This document shows positions 1 to 13,200 of a stretch of DNA of 64,000 nt, in pieces. Each line of letters begins with the position of its first letter. Position 1 is the first letter of the stretch. The translations under genes and the position numbers were made by a program. This DNA is from Ampelomyces quisqualis (taxonomy: Eukaryota > Ascomycota > Dothideomycetes > Pleosporales > Phaeosphaeriaceae): NCBI GenBank assembly GCA_018398575.1, contig JAGTXZ010000005.1:2232001-2296000 (forward strand), written 5' to 3'. Below the pieces are notes generated by a model. It was given only the letters and a program-made list of their open reading frames with translations, did no database searches and was not told where the DNA came from.

Positions 1-3000
1 AACTACCTCAAGTTTGGCATAAACAGTGTACTTGGACGAGTCGAATGCCCAGCGGAACCTGTCCTTCTATACCAACGAGCACTTTGGCATGCGTTGACTG
101 CATACTTCCTTCCAGATCCCCTTACTGGTCGTACCGGTAACGAAGAAGCTCTGCAGTATCTTCGATCTGGTGCTTATCGCCCGTGGATGCCTTTGGCACT
201 AAGCGCATGCGATTTACTCCTCATGATAGCCAGACTTTCTCCACCGCGTAACTACTACCCGCCGGCCCGGAAGATTATGGAGTCTGTCTCCTGGTCTACG
301 GAGCTGACAGTTCACATCCAGGACGACAGATACCGTCGCGCAGTCAACGAAATTCTTGCGAGGAATCAGGACCTTCTCAAATTCGCGCCAGATACAAGCT
401 TTCCTGATGCCCCAACAAGCGTGCTTGGAGAAACTCATTTGGAGGATCGAGCTTTGTCTCGAGACTACACACGCCGCTCCCAAATTGGATTCCATGATGA
501 CAACTACACATCGAGAGACTGCCGCATTGATGGATTGGAACGTAGAAATGTTGTTGAGATGGCAACTCTGCTCAACTCATGCCCTTCCCAGGTCGTGAGC
601 ACAACTCAGCTACCCACCCTACTCGAGAAGTTACCCGTCATTGGCGGTTATGTCAGAACCTTCGACAAAGTCCAGATTACTGACATTCTTGAAACGGACG
701 TTGGCATTGATTGGGGAGCTCTGGTCATGACAGCGCAACAGTCGTCCCCGAAACCTCGATTTCGGTTGATCTTCTTGTTCTCCTTGTTGGCGTTCGCATC
801 TGAAGCTGACATGGAGCTTCTGCGCACGATAGCCTGCTTCTCGTTCATACCTGATCTCAAGACAATTCCGCTTCCCAAGGTGACAGCATACAGCAATTTT
901 CGGATGAATGAGACCCTCAAGGCCACTGACCTCATGAGCGTGGTGGAAGCTGCAAAACGACCATATGTACCTACTAAATCGACTACAGCCAAGCAGGCCG
1001 CGAAGCGCCGGCTTGCGCACGAGAGTAAAGGCACACGAGCCTGCGAACTCTATGTGAAGAGTGTGCTTGCACAATGGCCCTCTGAGCTACTTGATATCAG
1101 GCAAGTTGCCACCACCGACAATAACGCATTCGATAGAGATGAAGCTCTGAGCCTTGTTCTTCCCTTGTGGCGCCGGTTCTTCGACCATGCCATCTTGAGT
1201 AAGCACGTCACTCGAGTTCAGCGCATACTTCTTGCCCACAATGTGGAGGACTCGTCAACCGTCAACCAGCCTAGCATTTTCGATATCGAGCCACTGCCAA
1301 TCTTGCCCGTGGTGCGAAGAGGCAGCAGTATCCCATCTTTACAACAGATCCTGGAGAAGGGATCTAATGCACTCGACGCCCGTGGCCTTGGTCTGATAGA
1401 TCAAAGTATGGCAGAGCTTGCTCTGGCCTCGCGTCCAACGCCGTCTCCGCAGAATGTACGCCAGTCTTCACCGATAGTCGACGAGATCAAAGAGTTGAGC
1501 AGACTGGTTGCTCCTCTGGTGCTGTCGCAATCGGAGATACATAAGCGCTACGGGAAAGAGTTGGAATCTAGTATCGAGGCACTTTCTGATCACCTTGCGA
1601 AACCTGAGCATCAGCCAACGCCTTTCAACCCGACTGAGCTTTCAAATGACATGTTTAACGCGAAACAACATCTGCAAAAGAGTCTTAAGGAGTTTCAAAA
1701 CGCCTTAGGCACAACAGATGTACGAGCGAAATGGTTGGGATTAGCTGATTTGTGGCCGAGAATGACAATAGTTACGTTGCTGGCTGCATTGCGCTCTACT
1801 TCCGGCGTAGACTTCGGCACAGGGGTCAAGGAAGTTCTGATAGATCTTGGAATAACGGTCACAAACTATCAACGCTTGCTACGGATCCAGAATGCCGCTA
1901 GAAAAGGCCAGACACAGCAACTGTCAGATGAGATTGCCAACGTCGGACACGAGGGCTGGTCGCCGCTGAAGCATACTGACTGGCTTCTCTTGGAAATTGA
2001 GAGTAACTTCCTCATTCGTGTCGAACAAGTGGAAGTTGCGCTTGCAACCATCAACCCCGTGTCTGGTCAAAACTCCGTAGTTCAACTACTGATGGGCAAA
2101 GGCAAGACATCATGCATCCTTCGTAAGTTATTAACTGTACATGATGTGTATTACTTACTGACTCTCAACGTAGCTATGGTAGCACTGGAGCTAGCTTCTC
2201 TTCATCTCTTCCGTATCGTGGTTCCCAGGCCTCTGTTACTACAGTCAGCGCAGATCATGCAGAGCAAATTGGGTGGACTACTTGATCGCGAAGTCCTTCA
2301 CCTACCCTTCTCACGCCGAACACCTACAGACACAGCTTTGATAAAAATTTATCGCCAAATGCATTTGCACGTACAAAACCAGTGTGGGATCGTGCTCGCG
2401 CTTCCGGAACATATTCTTTCATTCAAGCTGAGTGGATTGCAGAGGCTCTGTGACAAGAAATACGACCAAGCAGCCTTGATGGTCGAGACCCAGAACTACT
2501 TCGATGGAAATGCTCGAGATGTCTTGGACGAATGCGACGTCACTCTTGGTATCCGCACACAACTCATATACCCATCGGGCTCGCAGCAGACCGTGGACGG
2601 ACATCCCTTGCGATGGCAGACAGTTCAAGCTCTCCTAGATCTTTTCTTCTCGCTCCTAGACGATATGATCAACAAGTTTCCACAAAGCATCGAGATCGCT
2701 ATGAGGGATGGCCTGCCCTTGGTCTACTTCCTGCGCAAAGACGTGGAAGAGTACCTCGTCTGCCAGTTGGTCCAGAAAATCTGCACAGGTCAAACAAATA
2801 TACTTGCTGCACGAGACTTCTCAAAGCTTGCCCAACAAGACATTTGCAAGTTCATCTCGGATCCTTCTGTTGACAAAAAGTCTACGGCCAGGGTCTTTGC
2901 TCTGTTTCCGGAGAAGCATCATCTAGTGGATGTTGTGCTCCACCTTCGAGGACTTTTTGTGCATGGCATCCTGCTCTCGACGCTGAAGAAGCGATGGAAT

Positions 3001-5647
3001 GTACAATACGGCCTTCATCCAACACGCGCCCCAATCGCAGTCCCTTACCAGGTAAGTCATTGTCGTTGTTCAGACGCTGAGTCTCTACCGGCTCCTTCAA
3101 CACGAGGAGATCTCTCTAACGTTATACAGGCCAAAGGTGTTCCTTCTCCAACCGCTGAATGGGGCCATCCAGATGTCGCCATCATTTTGACTTGTCTGTC
3201 ATTTTACTACGAGGGCTTGAGCATGAGCCAATTCAAGCAAGCGCTCAATCAGGTTGCAAAGTCAGATGAGCCTAGCATTGAATACGCCTTGTGGGTTGCC
3301 GAAGGTGTTCCTGACGCTTTCAAGAACTACAGTTCCATCAATGTTGAAGACAGCCAGCAGTTGCGCGAGCTGCACCAGTACATCAGGTAGGTAACCTCAA
3401 AATTTCGTTGTTCTAAAAGCTGCTAACCAACTTAGGTGCAACGTATGCTTGCTCGACTTCTTTTTGAATCACTATGTATTCCCTCACCATGCAAAGCAAT
3501 TTAGCATGAAGCTGTCTGCATCGGGCTCTGACCTCATCATATTCGACCCTCTTTGTCCAGACAAAGCTAGCACCACGGGCTTCTCGGGCACCAACGACAC
3601 CCGGCATCAACTGCCAATGTGCATCAAACAGAATGACCTCCCTCAGTTGGCGCATACAAATGCGGAAGTTCTCGCCTATCTACTACAGCCCCGGAATCGT
3701 CAGTACGAGCGCATGGTAGACAAGAACAACAAGCGCCTCAGCGAGGTTGGCATGATCAAGAAACTCGCCCATGGTTGTATCAGAGTCTTTATTGATGCTG
3801 GTGCCCAGATTCTGGAATACGATAATCGAGGTGTCGCCAAAGCATGGCTTAAAGAGGACGAAGGCGCTGTTGCCGCCTTGTTCTTCGACCAGAATCATCG
3901 TGCAATGATTGCCTACCGTAAAGGCACTGCAGAAACTCCGCTTGTAGCATCTCCCTTTGCAGAAGATCTCAGCAAATGTGTGGTTTACATTGACGAGAGT
4001 CATTGTCGTGGTTAGTAATGAAGTCGCGATCTAACGACCATGTCTTACAAGGCTGACTGTGTAAAATCTAGGCATTGATCTTAAGCTCCCATCCACTGCT
4101 AGGGCTGCTGTAACATTGGGCCCGCATTTAACAAAAGATGCATTAGTGCAGGCAGCGATGAGACTGAGGCTTCTCGGCACGACGCAGTCTATCACGTTCT
4201 TTTCTCCACCGGAAGTTCATCAGGCCATTGAGGATCTTCGCCCAGAAACGGTAGGCTGGCTATCAAATCGTCCAAGCTCAGTCGATGTTATACGATGGCT
4301 CTTACAACAGACTTGCAATGCCATAGATCAGCTCGAGCCACTCTACTTCAACCAGAGCCTGGACTATCTTCAGCGCACGCAAGCTAAAATTGACAACCCT
4401 GACTTCATCCGAAACGCAAAATCTCGCCGGGCGTACCTTGGCTTCGTGCGGTCTCGAGAAATGCAATCTCTAGAGCAGCTCTACGCGCCAAAGTACCAGA
4501 ACAGCGGTACTTTGTACGAGAACTTCACTTTTGTGGTTTCCTTGGAAGCATTCTACAGGGAAGTGCTTCAGCGCAAGAAGTGCTTACAGGACCGTGGCGC
4601 TGCTCTTGACTCAACGACCTTAGAAGAGGTTGAGCAGGAGCGAGAGATAGAGTTCGAGCTCGAGAGCGTCCGTGAGATTCAGGCACCCGTCTACTTCGAA
4701 GCTTTGGATGTAGGCACATTACACGAGGACATCAAACAATTCGCCATGACAGGTAATAAGAGAGACTGCCTTCAAACTCAAGACTTGCTAACACGATTAT
4801 AGGTGTCATGTCGGGACTTGGTGATGCATTCGAACCAATGCTTCGTACCCTACGGAATACTGACCTTGGCCGCACGCATGATACTATCTCTCCCTCAGGG
4901 ATGACAGCAAGGCTGTACGTCTCTACACAGTTCAACAGCAATGTCAATGTGGCAGAGCCAAACGATTCTTTCTTGAGGCCTTGTCATTGGTTGCTGTGGC
5001 ATTGCAAGCATCAGCTTGGGCTACTCGTCAGCCCGGAGGAAGCAAATATCCTTATTCCGATTTTGCGAAGCGCTTCTGCTGATGACTCGACCTGCCATCT
5101 CCTCACTTATGCAGCTCCTACCACGCGTCGCATGCTTCAGTTCAATGCGCTCAACTACTACGCGATACCTCGCCTTCCAAAGGATTTCGTAGCGCCAGCA
5201 TGGTTGAAGGTCGAGCTTGGCATGTTTGCTGGGCGCCTATACTTCGAGTGGGACGAGTCCGAGGAAATCTGTTCCTACCTTGGGCTGCAATCCTTGGAGC
5301 TTCAATGTGGTGAACAGACTCAATCCACACGCAAGCAAGCTTTCTCGACCAAGCCGTTGACATTCTTGCACGATTGGTTGGCGCTACGCCGCAAGGGTCA
5401 TGACTTCGAGCACACACCCATGGGCTTTATCACCACCGGCAAGCCTCTCTCTGCAAATCATACATTCTTCTCCGACGCTGGAAGAGAGAAAGATCGCACC
5501 AAAGGACAGCAGCTATCCCTGCGACTCTTGCCCTCTCTGGACAAGGACAGTAACAACTCAGATGATGACGCGGAGTATGACAAGGAACATCTGTTCCACC
5601 AAGACTCTGAGAATGTGGGTTATTATCTTGAAGCGAGAGAGATGTGA
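1..5647 (+). CDS. DUF3638/DUF3645-type giant protein, 3' part only
   Basis: The frame is open from base 1 with no start codon, so the 5' end lies outside the window; 1785 residues remain. Introns are read at 2123-2173, 3052-3129, 3387-3435, 4011-4071 and 4753-4802. Splicing the first one joins a Walker-A-like MGKGKTS to LPMVALELA, the expected DUF3638 context. Later come LDECD (near 2525), a DUF3645 block YIDESHCRG-IDLKLP across the fourth intron, and the conserved AVTLGPHLTKD with a following M-R-LG segment. The family is large (often about 3000 residues), widespread in fungi, and its function is not established; databases sometimes call it a ubiquitin hydrolase by automatic transfer, but I see no protease active site in this part. 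The Walker-like Glu of many relatives (GEGK) is Lys here. Family assignment is firm; activity is unknown. Confidence 0.9.
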
Positions 5648-6314
5648 GGAGTACAAAGTGGTCTTGGTCAACGTGATGCACAAAGAATGGAAGGACAGCA
5701 TATAGCGAGCGCAGTGAGACAATCACTAAGAGCATCACTGAGAACGCAATGGATGATGACAATTCATGCCATTCGCAGCCTTGGATATCGTCTTTTAGAT
5801 TAGTAATTTCAGGCGTTCTCTCGAATTTTTGAATGATACAGTCACCTTTCTCTGGCACATCGGCAGTCTATCTAAGATGGCGCTATAGCATAATGCAGGT
5901 TCCCTTCCGCAATTCTCCACAGTCGCGTTCCCGTTGAGATGCGCGCCAAAAATACAACATGTGGTGGAAGTGAGAAGCTGCATAGATCAGTTGACAAGGC
6001 CCCGATGTGATGGTCTCACGGTGGTTCACAAATTTTGTGGTGTGAAACGTGACTGGCAGTGACTCCTTTCACCTGTGGCTTTCCTGATTGCGCCATACCA
6101 TGGGCCCGGGAACTCGACCCGCGTGAAAGCAGGTCATGATTTCTTTGAATTTTTGCGCTAAGTTCTACACGATAACAGATGTGCTGCGCTTTCTGTCGAC
6201 AAGCTCTACCTCCAGTCCGAAGCCTCAACTCTCAGAGCCCAACTCTCAGAGCTCATGAACATCGAACGAAATACCCGTCGCACCTCCCAATCAGATCTTG
6301 TACCCACGAAAACC
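5648..6314. other. Intergenic region
   Basis: This gap separates two genes on the same strand. It should contain the 3' UTR of the large left gene and the promoter of the secreted-protein gene. No RNA gene, repeat or convincing coding frame was seen. An in-frame ATG at 6255 gives a possible longer start for the next gene. Confidence 0.5.
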
Positions 6315-7409
6315 ATGAGAGTTCTCACTTTCTTGCTGTTGATGGGCTTGCTTGCCAGTGGGGTCTGCGATCTTCTTCGCACTTATACCTTCCGACAAGT
6401 GGGTCAAGCGCGAAATTACTTCTCTATCGAGCGTACAGCTGCAACCCATGACAAACTAATAACGAGGGCCGGCTCAGACGATGCGGAAGAAGTACGCTGG
6501 GACAAAGCAGTTTGCAAGGGAGCGCAGTTACTAGCTGCCATGGCCGGCGACGAGAAGAGGGCAGGAAATTCGTTCAAGCCTCCAAAGGAAAGCGGAGAGT
6601 CCGACTATCAGAACTATGGTGAGTCGCTTCAGTTTGATTTCGAATATACCACGAACGTATGCTGATCTATACTCACAGACAACCTCGAGGAATGGGGCTA
6701 CGGTGCCGCCGCTTGGGACGACTACTACGACCTCGACGCCTCCCTTCCAATCAAACGCGCTCTCACCGGCCTCAACGTCGACACTAGGACCCTATCAGAA
6801 GATGGCAACAATCGATGCATGCAGCTTGAGCACGAGAACGAAGTCACTATTGATGGCACAACATACAAACCCACCACCGCGTACTTCACCACCGTCTTCA
6901 ATCCCACCGAGGGTGTCATCATTGCTTGGGGGTCATATGGCGCGAAGTACCAGGGCTCGAAGCAAGATCCGCCGATAACGGTGCTGCCAAAACTTCAGAA
7001 CTGGAGTGACATCGCGTGGCTACAATGGGTTCAAATTGCCGGCGACATGGCGAAGAATCTGCGCTTCGTGTTCCGCTCTCCAGTCGCGAACACGGAAGCA
7101 CAGTGGCTTATTTCTCGCGCTCTTGAACAGTCTGGAAAACAATTGAGTACCTGGCCCGGCGTGGAGTTCGGCATGGACACGGATGAGGGGAAAGCGATTC
7201 TATCCAGTCCGAATGGGTCGGGAGTGGCCTATCTTTTGCTTACGCACAAGCGACAGTTGGGCAGGAAGACAATTGGCAAGGTCACGGTGTTCTCGGATGA
7301 TGGGAAGAAGCAGCCGAGGCCGCCGAGTTTGATATATCATGTTGTTGATGTGCCCCTGGAGGAGCCAGAAGAGGAGAAGGAAGGAGTAGTGGAGAGGGCG
7401 CGATTGTGA
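6315..7409 (+). CDS. Secreted protein of unknown fungal family (paralogue of 43710-45005)
   Basis: Two exons, 6315-6618 and 6679-7409, give 344 residues. The 60-bp intron has GTGAGT and CACAG borders. The start at 6315 is chosen because it opens directly onto a hydrophobic signal peptide (MRVLTFLLLMGLLASGVC); the in-frame ATG at 6255 would add 20 residues in front of it and weaken the signal. The mature part carries NYDNLEEWGYGAA, a central WSDIAWLQW segment, and a C-terminal block with WPG, SSPNGSGVAYLL and THKRQLG. The same blocks recur in the gene at 43710-45005, including a WD-A-KG block near the N-terminus, so the two are paralogues. I recognise no catalytic motif or named domain. The end is acidic (about EEPEEEKEG). 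Secretion is inferred from the signal only. Confidence 0.82.
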
Positions 7410-7678
7410 AGCTGGGTAGGAGCTTTGGGGATTTACATCTGCGTGAAGGAAACTTATTTGCCCTTATGAGCTAGGCTTAAGCACGTCTCAAATGTTTTCA
7501 AACAGTCAAAAGACACAGTTTCACTGCCATCAAATCAAAATTCATGACACTGCCCGTGTGGGCTCAAAGATATCAGGCAACACGATTGATCTATTATGAT
7601 ACATTGAGGAGGCTTCAGGCTACTAACAAGCTTCAGATCCTGCTCTCACAAAGCCCCAAGGGCAGAAGGGAAGCACTA

Positions 7679-8833
7679 TCACCAGATGTTCAATGCCTCC
7701 ATCAAGTCAGTCGGCACCTTGGCCTCCTTGGTGAAGAAGAGGTCGAAACCCTCAGAGGGGCCAATCCAAGGCACCCGGTTTGACGTGGGACGAGAGCCCG
7801 GGTTCTTCGCGATGTCCTTGTCGACGTTGAGGAGGCCCTGCATCCAGCTGAAGTCCCAAGGGACACGAGTCAGATCGATGCCGGCCGGGATAGGCTCCAA
7901 AATGCCGCCCATTTCCGTGTCTTCGTCTTCGTCTTCGTCTCCGAAGTTATAGAACCCGTCCTCCTCCGCCAACTCTTTCTCAGCCTGTGCCGTGCGCGCC
8001 CTCAACCTCTCCATCTCGGCCAAGTGCGCGACTTTTGCTTCATTCGCGTGGTCCATCGCTTCCTTGGCCTGGTTCTGCTTCGAAATAGCGAAATGAATGC
8101 ACATCGCCGGGCCAAAGCGCAAGAAATTTTCCAATGTAATTTCCTTCCGCTGACATTTGGCAAGGAACTCGAGTGGATCGCCCCCAATGGGCACCCTCTC
8201 TGTGCCCAATTTGGACACCGCCTTGCTCAATCGTTCTTTCTCCATCTTGACGAACCACGTGAGGTCAAATTTAGACGAGTGCCAGGCTTTCAGGAAGCGC
8301 TTACGGTTGTGGAATTCCTTGATACCTGCCGGGACGATCGACTCTATCCAGGCGTAGATGTATAGTCCCCATAGGTCCTCTGAGCGATCGAACCTCGTGT
8401 CGTACTTGCCGATGAGCTTTGATGCCAAGACGAAGATCGCGAGAATGATGTTGAGGCGGCTTTGGGCGAGATTGTGGTTGAACGAGTGAAGCACATCAAT
8501 GCCGTAGTAGAAGATGAGTTCATTCGCTTCGGCATCGAGGCTGGGGCTAGCGACGAAGTTGGCGCCAGCTATGTCATTGTAGCGTTCGATGAGCCGGTAG
8601 ATGCTGTGGCTCCAGGGGGCGCAGATGACTTCAGCATTTGCGCGGTAATAGTCTCCGAGTGAGGGCTTTTCGCTGCTGGGTATGGCGCGCAGCTTGCTGA
8701 GTACGTGTCTGAAGTTGACGGCGGCACGTTCGTGTAGCTCTAAGGCTTCCTCCATGGTGCGGGTGACCGGCGCCTGTTTCTCGTGAATGATGAAAGAGTG
8801 TTTGTCGGGGAAATCCATAGCAGTTAGAGTCAT
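7679..8833 (-). CDS. Unrecognised intracellular protein
   Basis: A single open frame of 384 residues without introns. The start at 8833 (MTLTAMDF) is the first ATG; a second lies at 8818. No signal peptide is visible. The middle has aromatic and hydrophobic segments (about residues 110-190, including LWGLYIYAWIESIVP) that look like packed helices rather than membrane spans. Around residues 265-295 there is a charged helix rich in Ala, Glu and Lys, followed by an acidic run of alternating Asp and Glu encoded by a short CTTCGT-type repeat near 7918-7942. The C-terminal 80 residues contain several Trp. It is convergent with the secreted-protein gene, with a 269-base gap. I do not recognise the family; coding status rests on frame length and amino-acid make-up. 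Confidence 0.7.
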   Translation of the reverse strand: MTLTAMDFPDKHSFIIHEKQAPVTRTMEEALELHERAAVNFRHVLSKLRAIPSSEKPSLGDYYRANAEVICAPWSHSIYRLIERYNDIAGANFVASPSLDAEANELIFYYGIDVLHSFNHNLAQSRLNIILAIFVLASKLIGKYDTRFDRSEDLWGLYIYAWIESIVPAGIKEFHNRKRFLKAWHSSKFDLTWFVKMEKERLSKAVSKLGTERVPIGGDPLEFLAKCQRKEITLENFLRFGPAMCIHFAISKQNQAKEAMDHANEAKVAHLAEMERLRARTAQAEKELAEEDGFYNFGDEDEDEDTEMGGILEPIPAGIDLTRVPWDFSWMQGLLNVDKDIAKNPGSRPTSNRVPWIGPSEGFDLFFTKEAKVPTDLMEALNIW

Positions 8834-10232
8834 GGTATCGACGTGTGATGTTGATATGGTCGCAAAAAGGGCGAAGAGAGAATAGATTGTGCAGGCGAGA
8901 AGTCACGGAAGAAAATGTCGCAATAAGCTCGGGCCTTAGTGAAAGGTGATCGGTCGTCATAGAGACAAACGGCGGGCTGGCGGCGGCGTGCAAAATATTG
9001 GCCCGCCCCGATTGGCGGTGAGACGGCGGGAGCCTTAGGCCGCTGGCCAATCTCAGGGCTCAAAAGAGACAGGCTGTCATAAATTCAGTACGCAATAAGT
9101 GAATGAACGCGTGCTGGGATGTCAATATAAAGGACAAAAAATAAGGACCTTGAGACTTCTCAGTTAAGAGGATCCACCCTGAGTAGTCTCCCAGGATCGA
9201 ACTGGGGTCATTTGAATGTTGCAGGCAAGGTTACATCCCCCAGTTGGCACTCCCCCAGTTGGCACTCCCCCAGTTGGCACTCCCCCAGTTGGCACTAATT
9301 GCACCAAGCTGCGATCCAAATTTGTCTATGAAAGATTGGGCAATTAAACACGATATATAGTTCATTGTAATTGATTTCATTTCTACACAGCATCGTAGTG
9401 ATAGGCAGTATTCGGAGCTAGGTTTTGAAGCACCGTGGGTGAAATAAGCGAGGTAGGTGAAAGAGCGGCGCAAGGTATGATACTCAGCGTTTACCAAGCA
9501 CATATATATCATAGTCGCTATGGTGATATCCATCGATATATATATCCTACACCAGGATCTCCTGCAGCTCGCTTTTCGTTGCGCCTATATAGCTAGTCTC
9601 CTAGTGTTAGCTGCATTCCAGAGCCGAAGCCTAGATGTCGACTCCAAGATTCGGAATTTTTCTATGCTCGACCTTGGATAATAGGACATCAATACATCGG
9701 AATTTTCTCCATCTAGACGCCTGATTGCGATTGAAAGTACTAGACCCAATTTGAATAATCACAGCTTCCGTGCTCAAGAGTCACGAGCTAGAAAAGAAAC
9801 ACAGTGTAGAGATTTAGGCGGATGGAATTGTTGCTTGTATTCCGAAGATGATTTCGGGGGAACAAAAAGGCGTTTTGAATTCCGGGGGTGGGCGAGATAG
9901 GGATGGATAGGGTCGTGCTTACTCTTGGCGCAGTGTAGTGGTAAAAACTCCGAGTCCAGACGAACGAAAGCGGTCGCGGAGGGAATTGTGCGGGACGAAT
10001 GTAGGGATATTGGAAGGACTTGCATGGAGAAAAAAGGGGGTTAGAGAAAAGTACGTAGTAGTGGGGTAAGGAAGGGGGTAGTTATGGAAAGAATGAAGGA
10101 TTGAGAAGAAGAAGATGAGGACGAAATGGAGGTTTCTAGACGACTTATTTCTACACTGCAATAGAGTACAAAGCCGAGCAACCCAAACCAAAGCTTCGAA
10201 AACGCCACATGCCATGCAACAAAAAAAAACCC
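8834..10232. other. Intergenic region with short repeats
   Basis: No convincing gene. It should hold the promoter of the minus-strand gene ending at 8833 and the 3' flank of the phospholipase D gene. It contains a 15-bp minisatellite at 9236-9295 and, at 9183-9206, a minus-strand sequence that resembles the T arm and acceptor strand of a tRNA but has no matching 5' half. Bases 9300-9800 are relatively AT-rich without recognisable coding. Confidence 0.5.
9236..9295. repeat. Four perfect tandem copies of a 15-bp unit
   Basis: The unit TCCCCCAGTTGGCAC occurs four times without mismatch at 9236, 9251, 9266 and 9281. Because the unit is a multiple of three it creates a repeating pentapeptide in one minus-strand frame, but no gene supports that frame. 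It is most simply a young minisatellite. Confidence 0.95.
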
Positions 10233-13200
10233 CTAATTGTATATCTCCAACGGCGCAATCTGATCGACGTTGTACAACCACCCGCCGCCCCTCTCCTCCG
10301 TCTCGAGCCAATCATACGGCCACAGCACGAGATGGCCCTGCACGAGCCTGAGCAACGTGCGCGCATCCTCCTTGGCCAACATTGCGTCGAGATCACTGGC
10401 TTGGAACGCGCGATTACTACTCTTGGTAGTCGCGCGGCGGCGGGAGCGCTTGGTCGCGGTTCGGTGCGGCGTTCCATTTGCGCCGGGCGGGAGAGGCTCC
10501 GAGATGGTCACGGTGCGGGCGCGAGTGGTGGATGCAAAGTCTGTGGTCAAGGTCACGGGGGGCTCGGGAGGTGGGGCAGCAGGGAAGGTGAAGGTTTTGG
10601 AGGGAGGGGAGGGGTTCATGGGGGATACGACGGCGTCATCTGCAGGGCGGCGGCCGCCTGATTTCTCGTCGAATTCGGTGTGGAGTTTGAGGCGGTCTTG
10701 GCTCTGGGATTCGATGCGCTTTTCTTGGTCTTTGGTCCACTGCTCGACACCGCCGATGCGCGAGTGGTGGGTGCTGAGGTCGCTGGTCTTCTCAGAGTTG
10801 GTGGAGAGCTTCTCTGAGAGCTTCTCCCCGACTGCAGCGACCTGATTGTTGACCGAGTTGGCGGCCATGGTGAACTTCTCTGCCATCTGGCCGCTGGCGC
10901 CAGGAGGCCCAGTTTTGCCGGGAGCTTCTTGTTGTCTACGCTGCTCGCTCTTGTCGCCACCCTGGCTCTTGGTGAAACGCTCGGCAAAGGCCGCGTACTC
11001 CTGGTACTGCTTCCACGTCTTGACCTCATTGTCGGGCATGCAGCGGAAGACATGACGGAAGATCTTGGTGTTGTTCTCTGCGACTTGATGCCAGGTGTCG
11101 AGAAAGAAGGAATCGTTAATAGGGTCGCGCATGCAATCATCGGTTACAATTGGCCGGCGCATCTCCGTAAGCAACGGATTCAACATCGAGGACGAGCCCT
11201 GGCTGAAGGTACGTGAAAGAGGAGGCCCGCCAATATCAGTGTCATCGAGAGCAGGCAGGGCAGGGAGCTGGCTCAACTGCGTAAGACCGAGCTTCGAAGT
11301 GTCCATCCGTGGAAGTCGAGGGGGTGGTAGACCGGCAAACCCGTCATTTTGATTGCTGATGGCGCTGGTTCTAGTTCCGGTCGTGTTGCTCCGACCACGA
11401 GTCCGTGTAGTCTGACTCTTCTTGGGTGTAGAAGTTGTCCCTTCAGAGGCAATGTCAGAGATGAGCTTCTCATGGCCATGCTCATCGTAGTAAGAATCAC
11501 GTCCTTGCGACACGCTCGGACGACGATGTTCTATATCCAGCATACGGTCAGCGCCCTCACCACGCACATCCTTGGCGTGAGCTGTATTGTTAGTCACGCG
11601 TGGATCCGAAGAGGGCTTCTTGTTCGCCTTCAAGTGCGGATTCTCGTTCTGCGCCCAGTCGAAATCATGGTTGAAGCTGTGCACCTGCTCTGCTTTTGCA
11701 ATCAAGTCGTCTTGCAGGCGGTAGTTATTCTCCTCAAGCTTCTGCTCGGTCGCACGTTGGGTGGTGGAGGATGATGGCGATGACGACTCAGTCTGGAAGC
11801 CGGTGCTTTCGGCATCGGACATCTGGCTTGCCCATTCTTCCTCGCCGATCGCGTCGGTATCGACACCAAGATGCTCACGCATCAGACGCATGCGAAGCGT
11901 GTGAGGAAATTTTCCGACTTTGTACGGTTGGCCTGCCATGTAAGAGTCGATCAGCTCCGTGTCACGGATAATGGAGGCAATTTCCGAGTCTCGAGAGCCC
12001 AGCATGGAGCGTTCATTGATGTTGGCCGAGCCAATAATCGCAACACGGTCGTCTACAACCATGATCTTGGCGTGAATGTACAGCTGTTCCGTTACGAGCA
12101 TCTTGGATGGCCCAATCTCACCCCAAGATCGCAGAGCATAGAACTCAATGTAGTCTTCAGGCTCGATGCCAGCAGCTCGTAGACGCCCGAAAATAGATGT
12201 TGGGCCTCGACAAATGCTGTGGTACTGGCAACTCATGATAAGCCGAACACTGCTACCCTCCTGCTCGTCAACGGTATTTTGATAACCCGGCATCAACGGC
12301 AGCACAATGCAAGCTCGCCAGTCCTCGTCTTTAGCATGCGCACGTTTGATGCGATCAACGATGGCGTCGTTGATTTTGTTCTCGATCTTGGTGCCGAGAA
12401 CCTCACTGCTGCTGATGTAGAACTGGTTCTCAATGTATACAAAATGCTCAGAGGTAGCAATCATCTGCACGTACGCGTTCATGATGCTGTGCTCGACCTT
12501 GTTGGGCGTACCGAGCGACCAAGCGCAGGCTGATCGAAGAATTTGGACTTCGCAGGTGCCGTCAAGGCCAAGAGCCTCAATGTCAGCAGGATTGAAGTCT
12601 GGTGGTGGGAGAAGGAAAGGTGTGGGACGGGAAGGCTTGCGTTGGCGGAGAAGGTAGTTCCATCGTTGAACAAAGTGGCGAGTCAAGTCGCGTGCAGGCT
12701 GACCTACAATCTGCATCCCTACATCGTGCCAGGGCATTCGAGGGACTCTGCTACGATCGTACATCTCTTCGTACGGTTTGTCAAGAGCATAGAAGTCTTG
12801 CACACGTGGGTTGGAATAGTCCTTACCGGGCCAAAGCTGGCAGTGGTCTGCATCCTTGGGGTTGTCGTCCAGCTCGAAACCGGTCAGCTTATCGTCGACT
12901 ACAACGTGCTGCGGTGTGTCCCAACGCCCAAAGCACAGATCAACACCACCACAGAAAGCCACGGTATGATCAATGACGCAGATCTTTTCGTGATGCGACC
13001 AGAAGAAGGTATTTTGACGGATTTGATTCGGCGAGCGCTGAACGAACACGTTTGGATGCAAGTCGAGCAGCGAAAATTTGGAGTATTCCGAATCGATGGG
13101 GATGGCAGCACCAATGTTGCGATACATGATGACGAAAATCTTGACACCTTCCTGCGCTTTGCGTTGGAGCAGCCGATCCAGCCTCCATTTGTGACTAATG

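Noticed and set aside
9231..9533. Minus-strand frame of 100 codons ending in a repeated pentapeptide
   Set aside because: It is produced by the 15-bp minisatellite and otherwise has no protein-like pattern.
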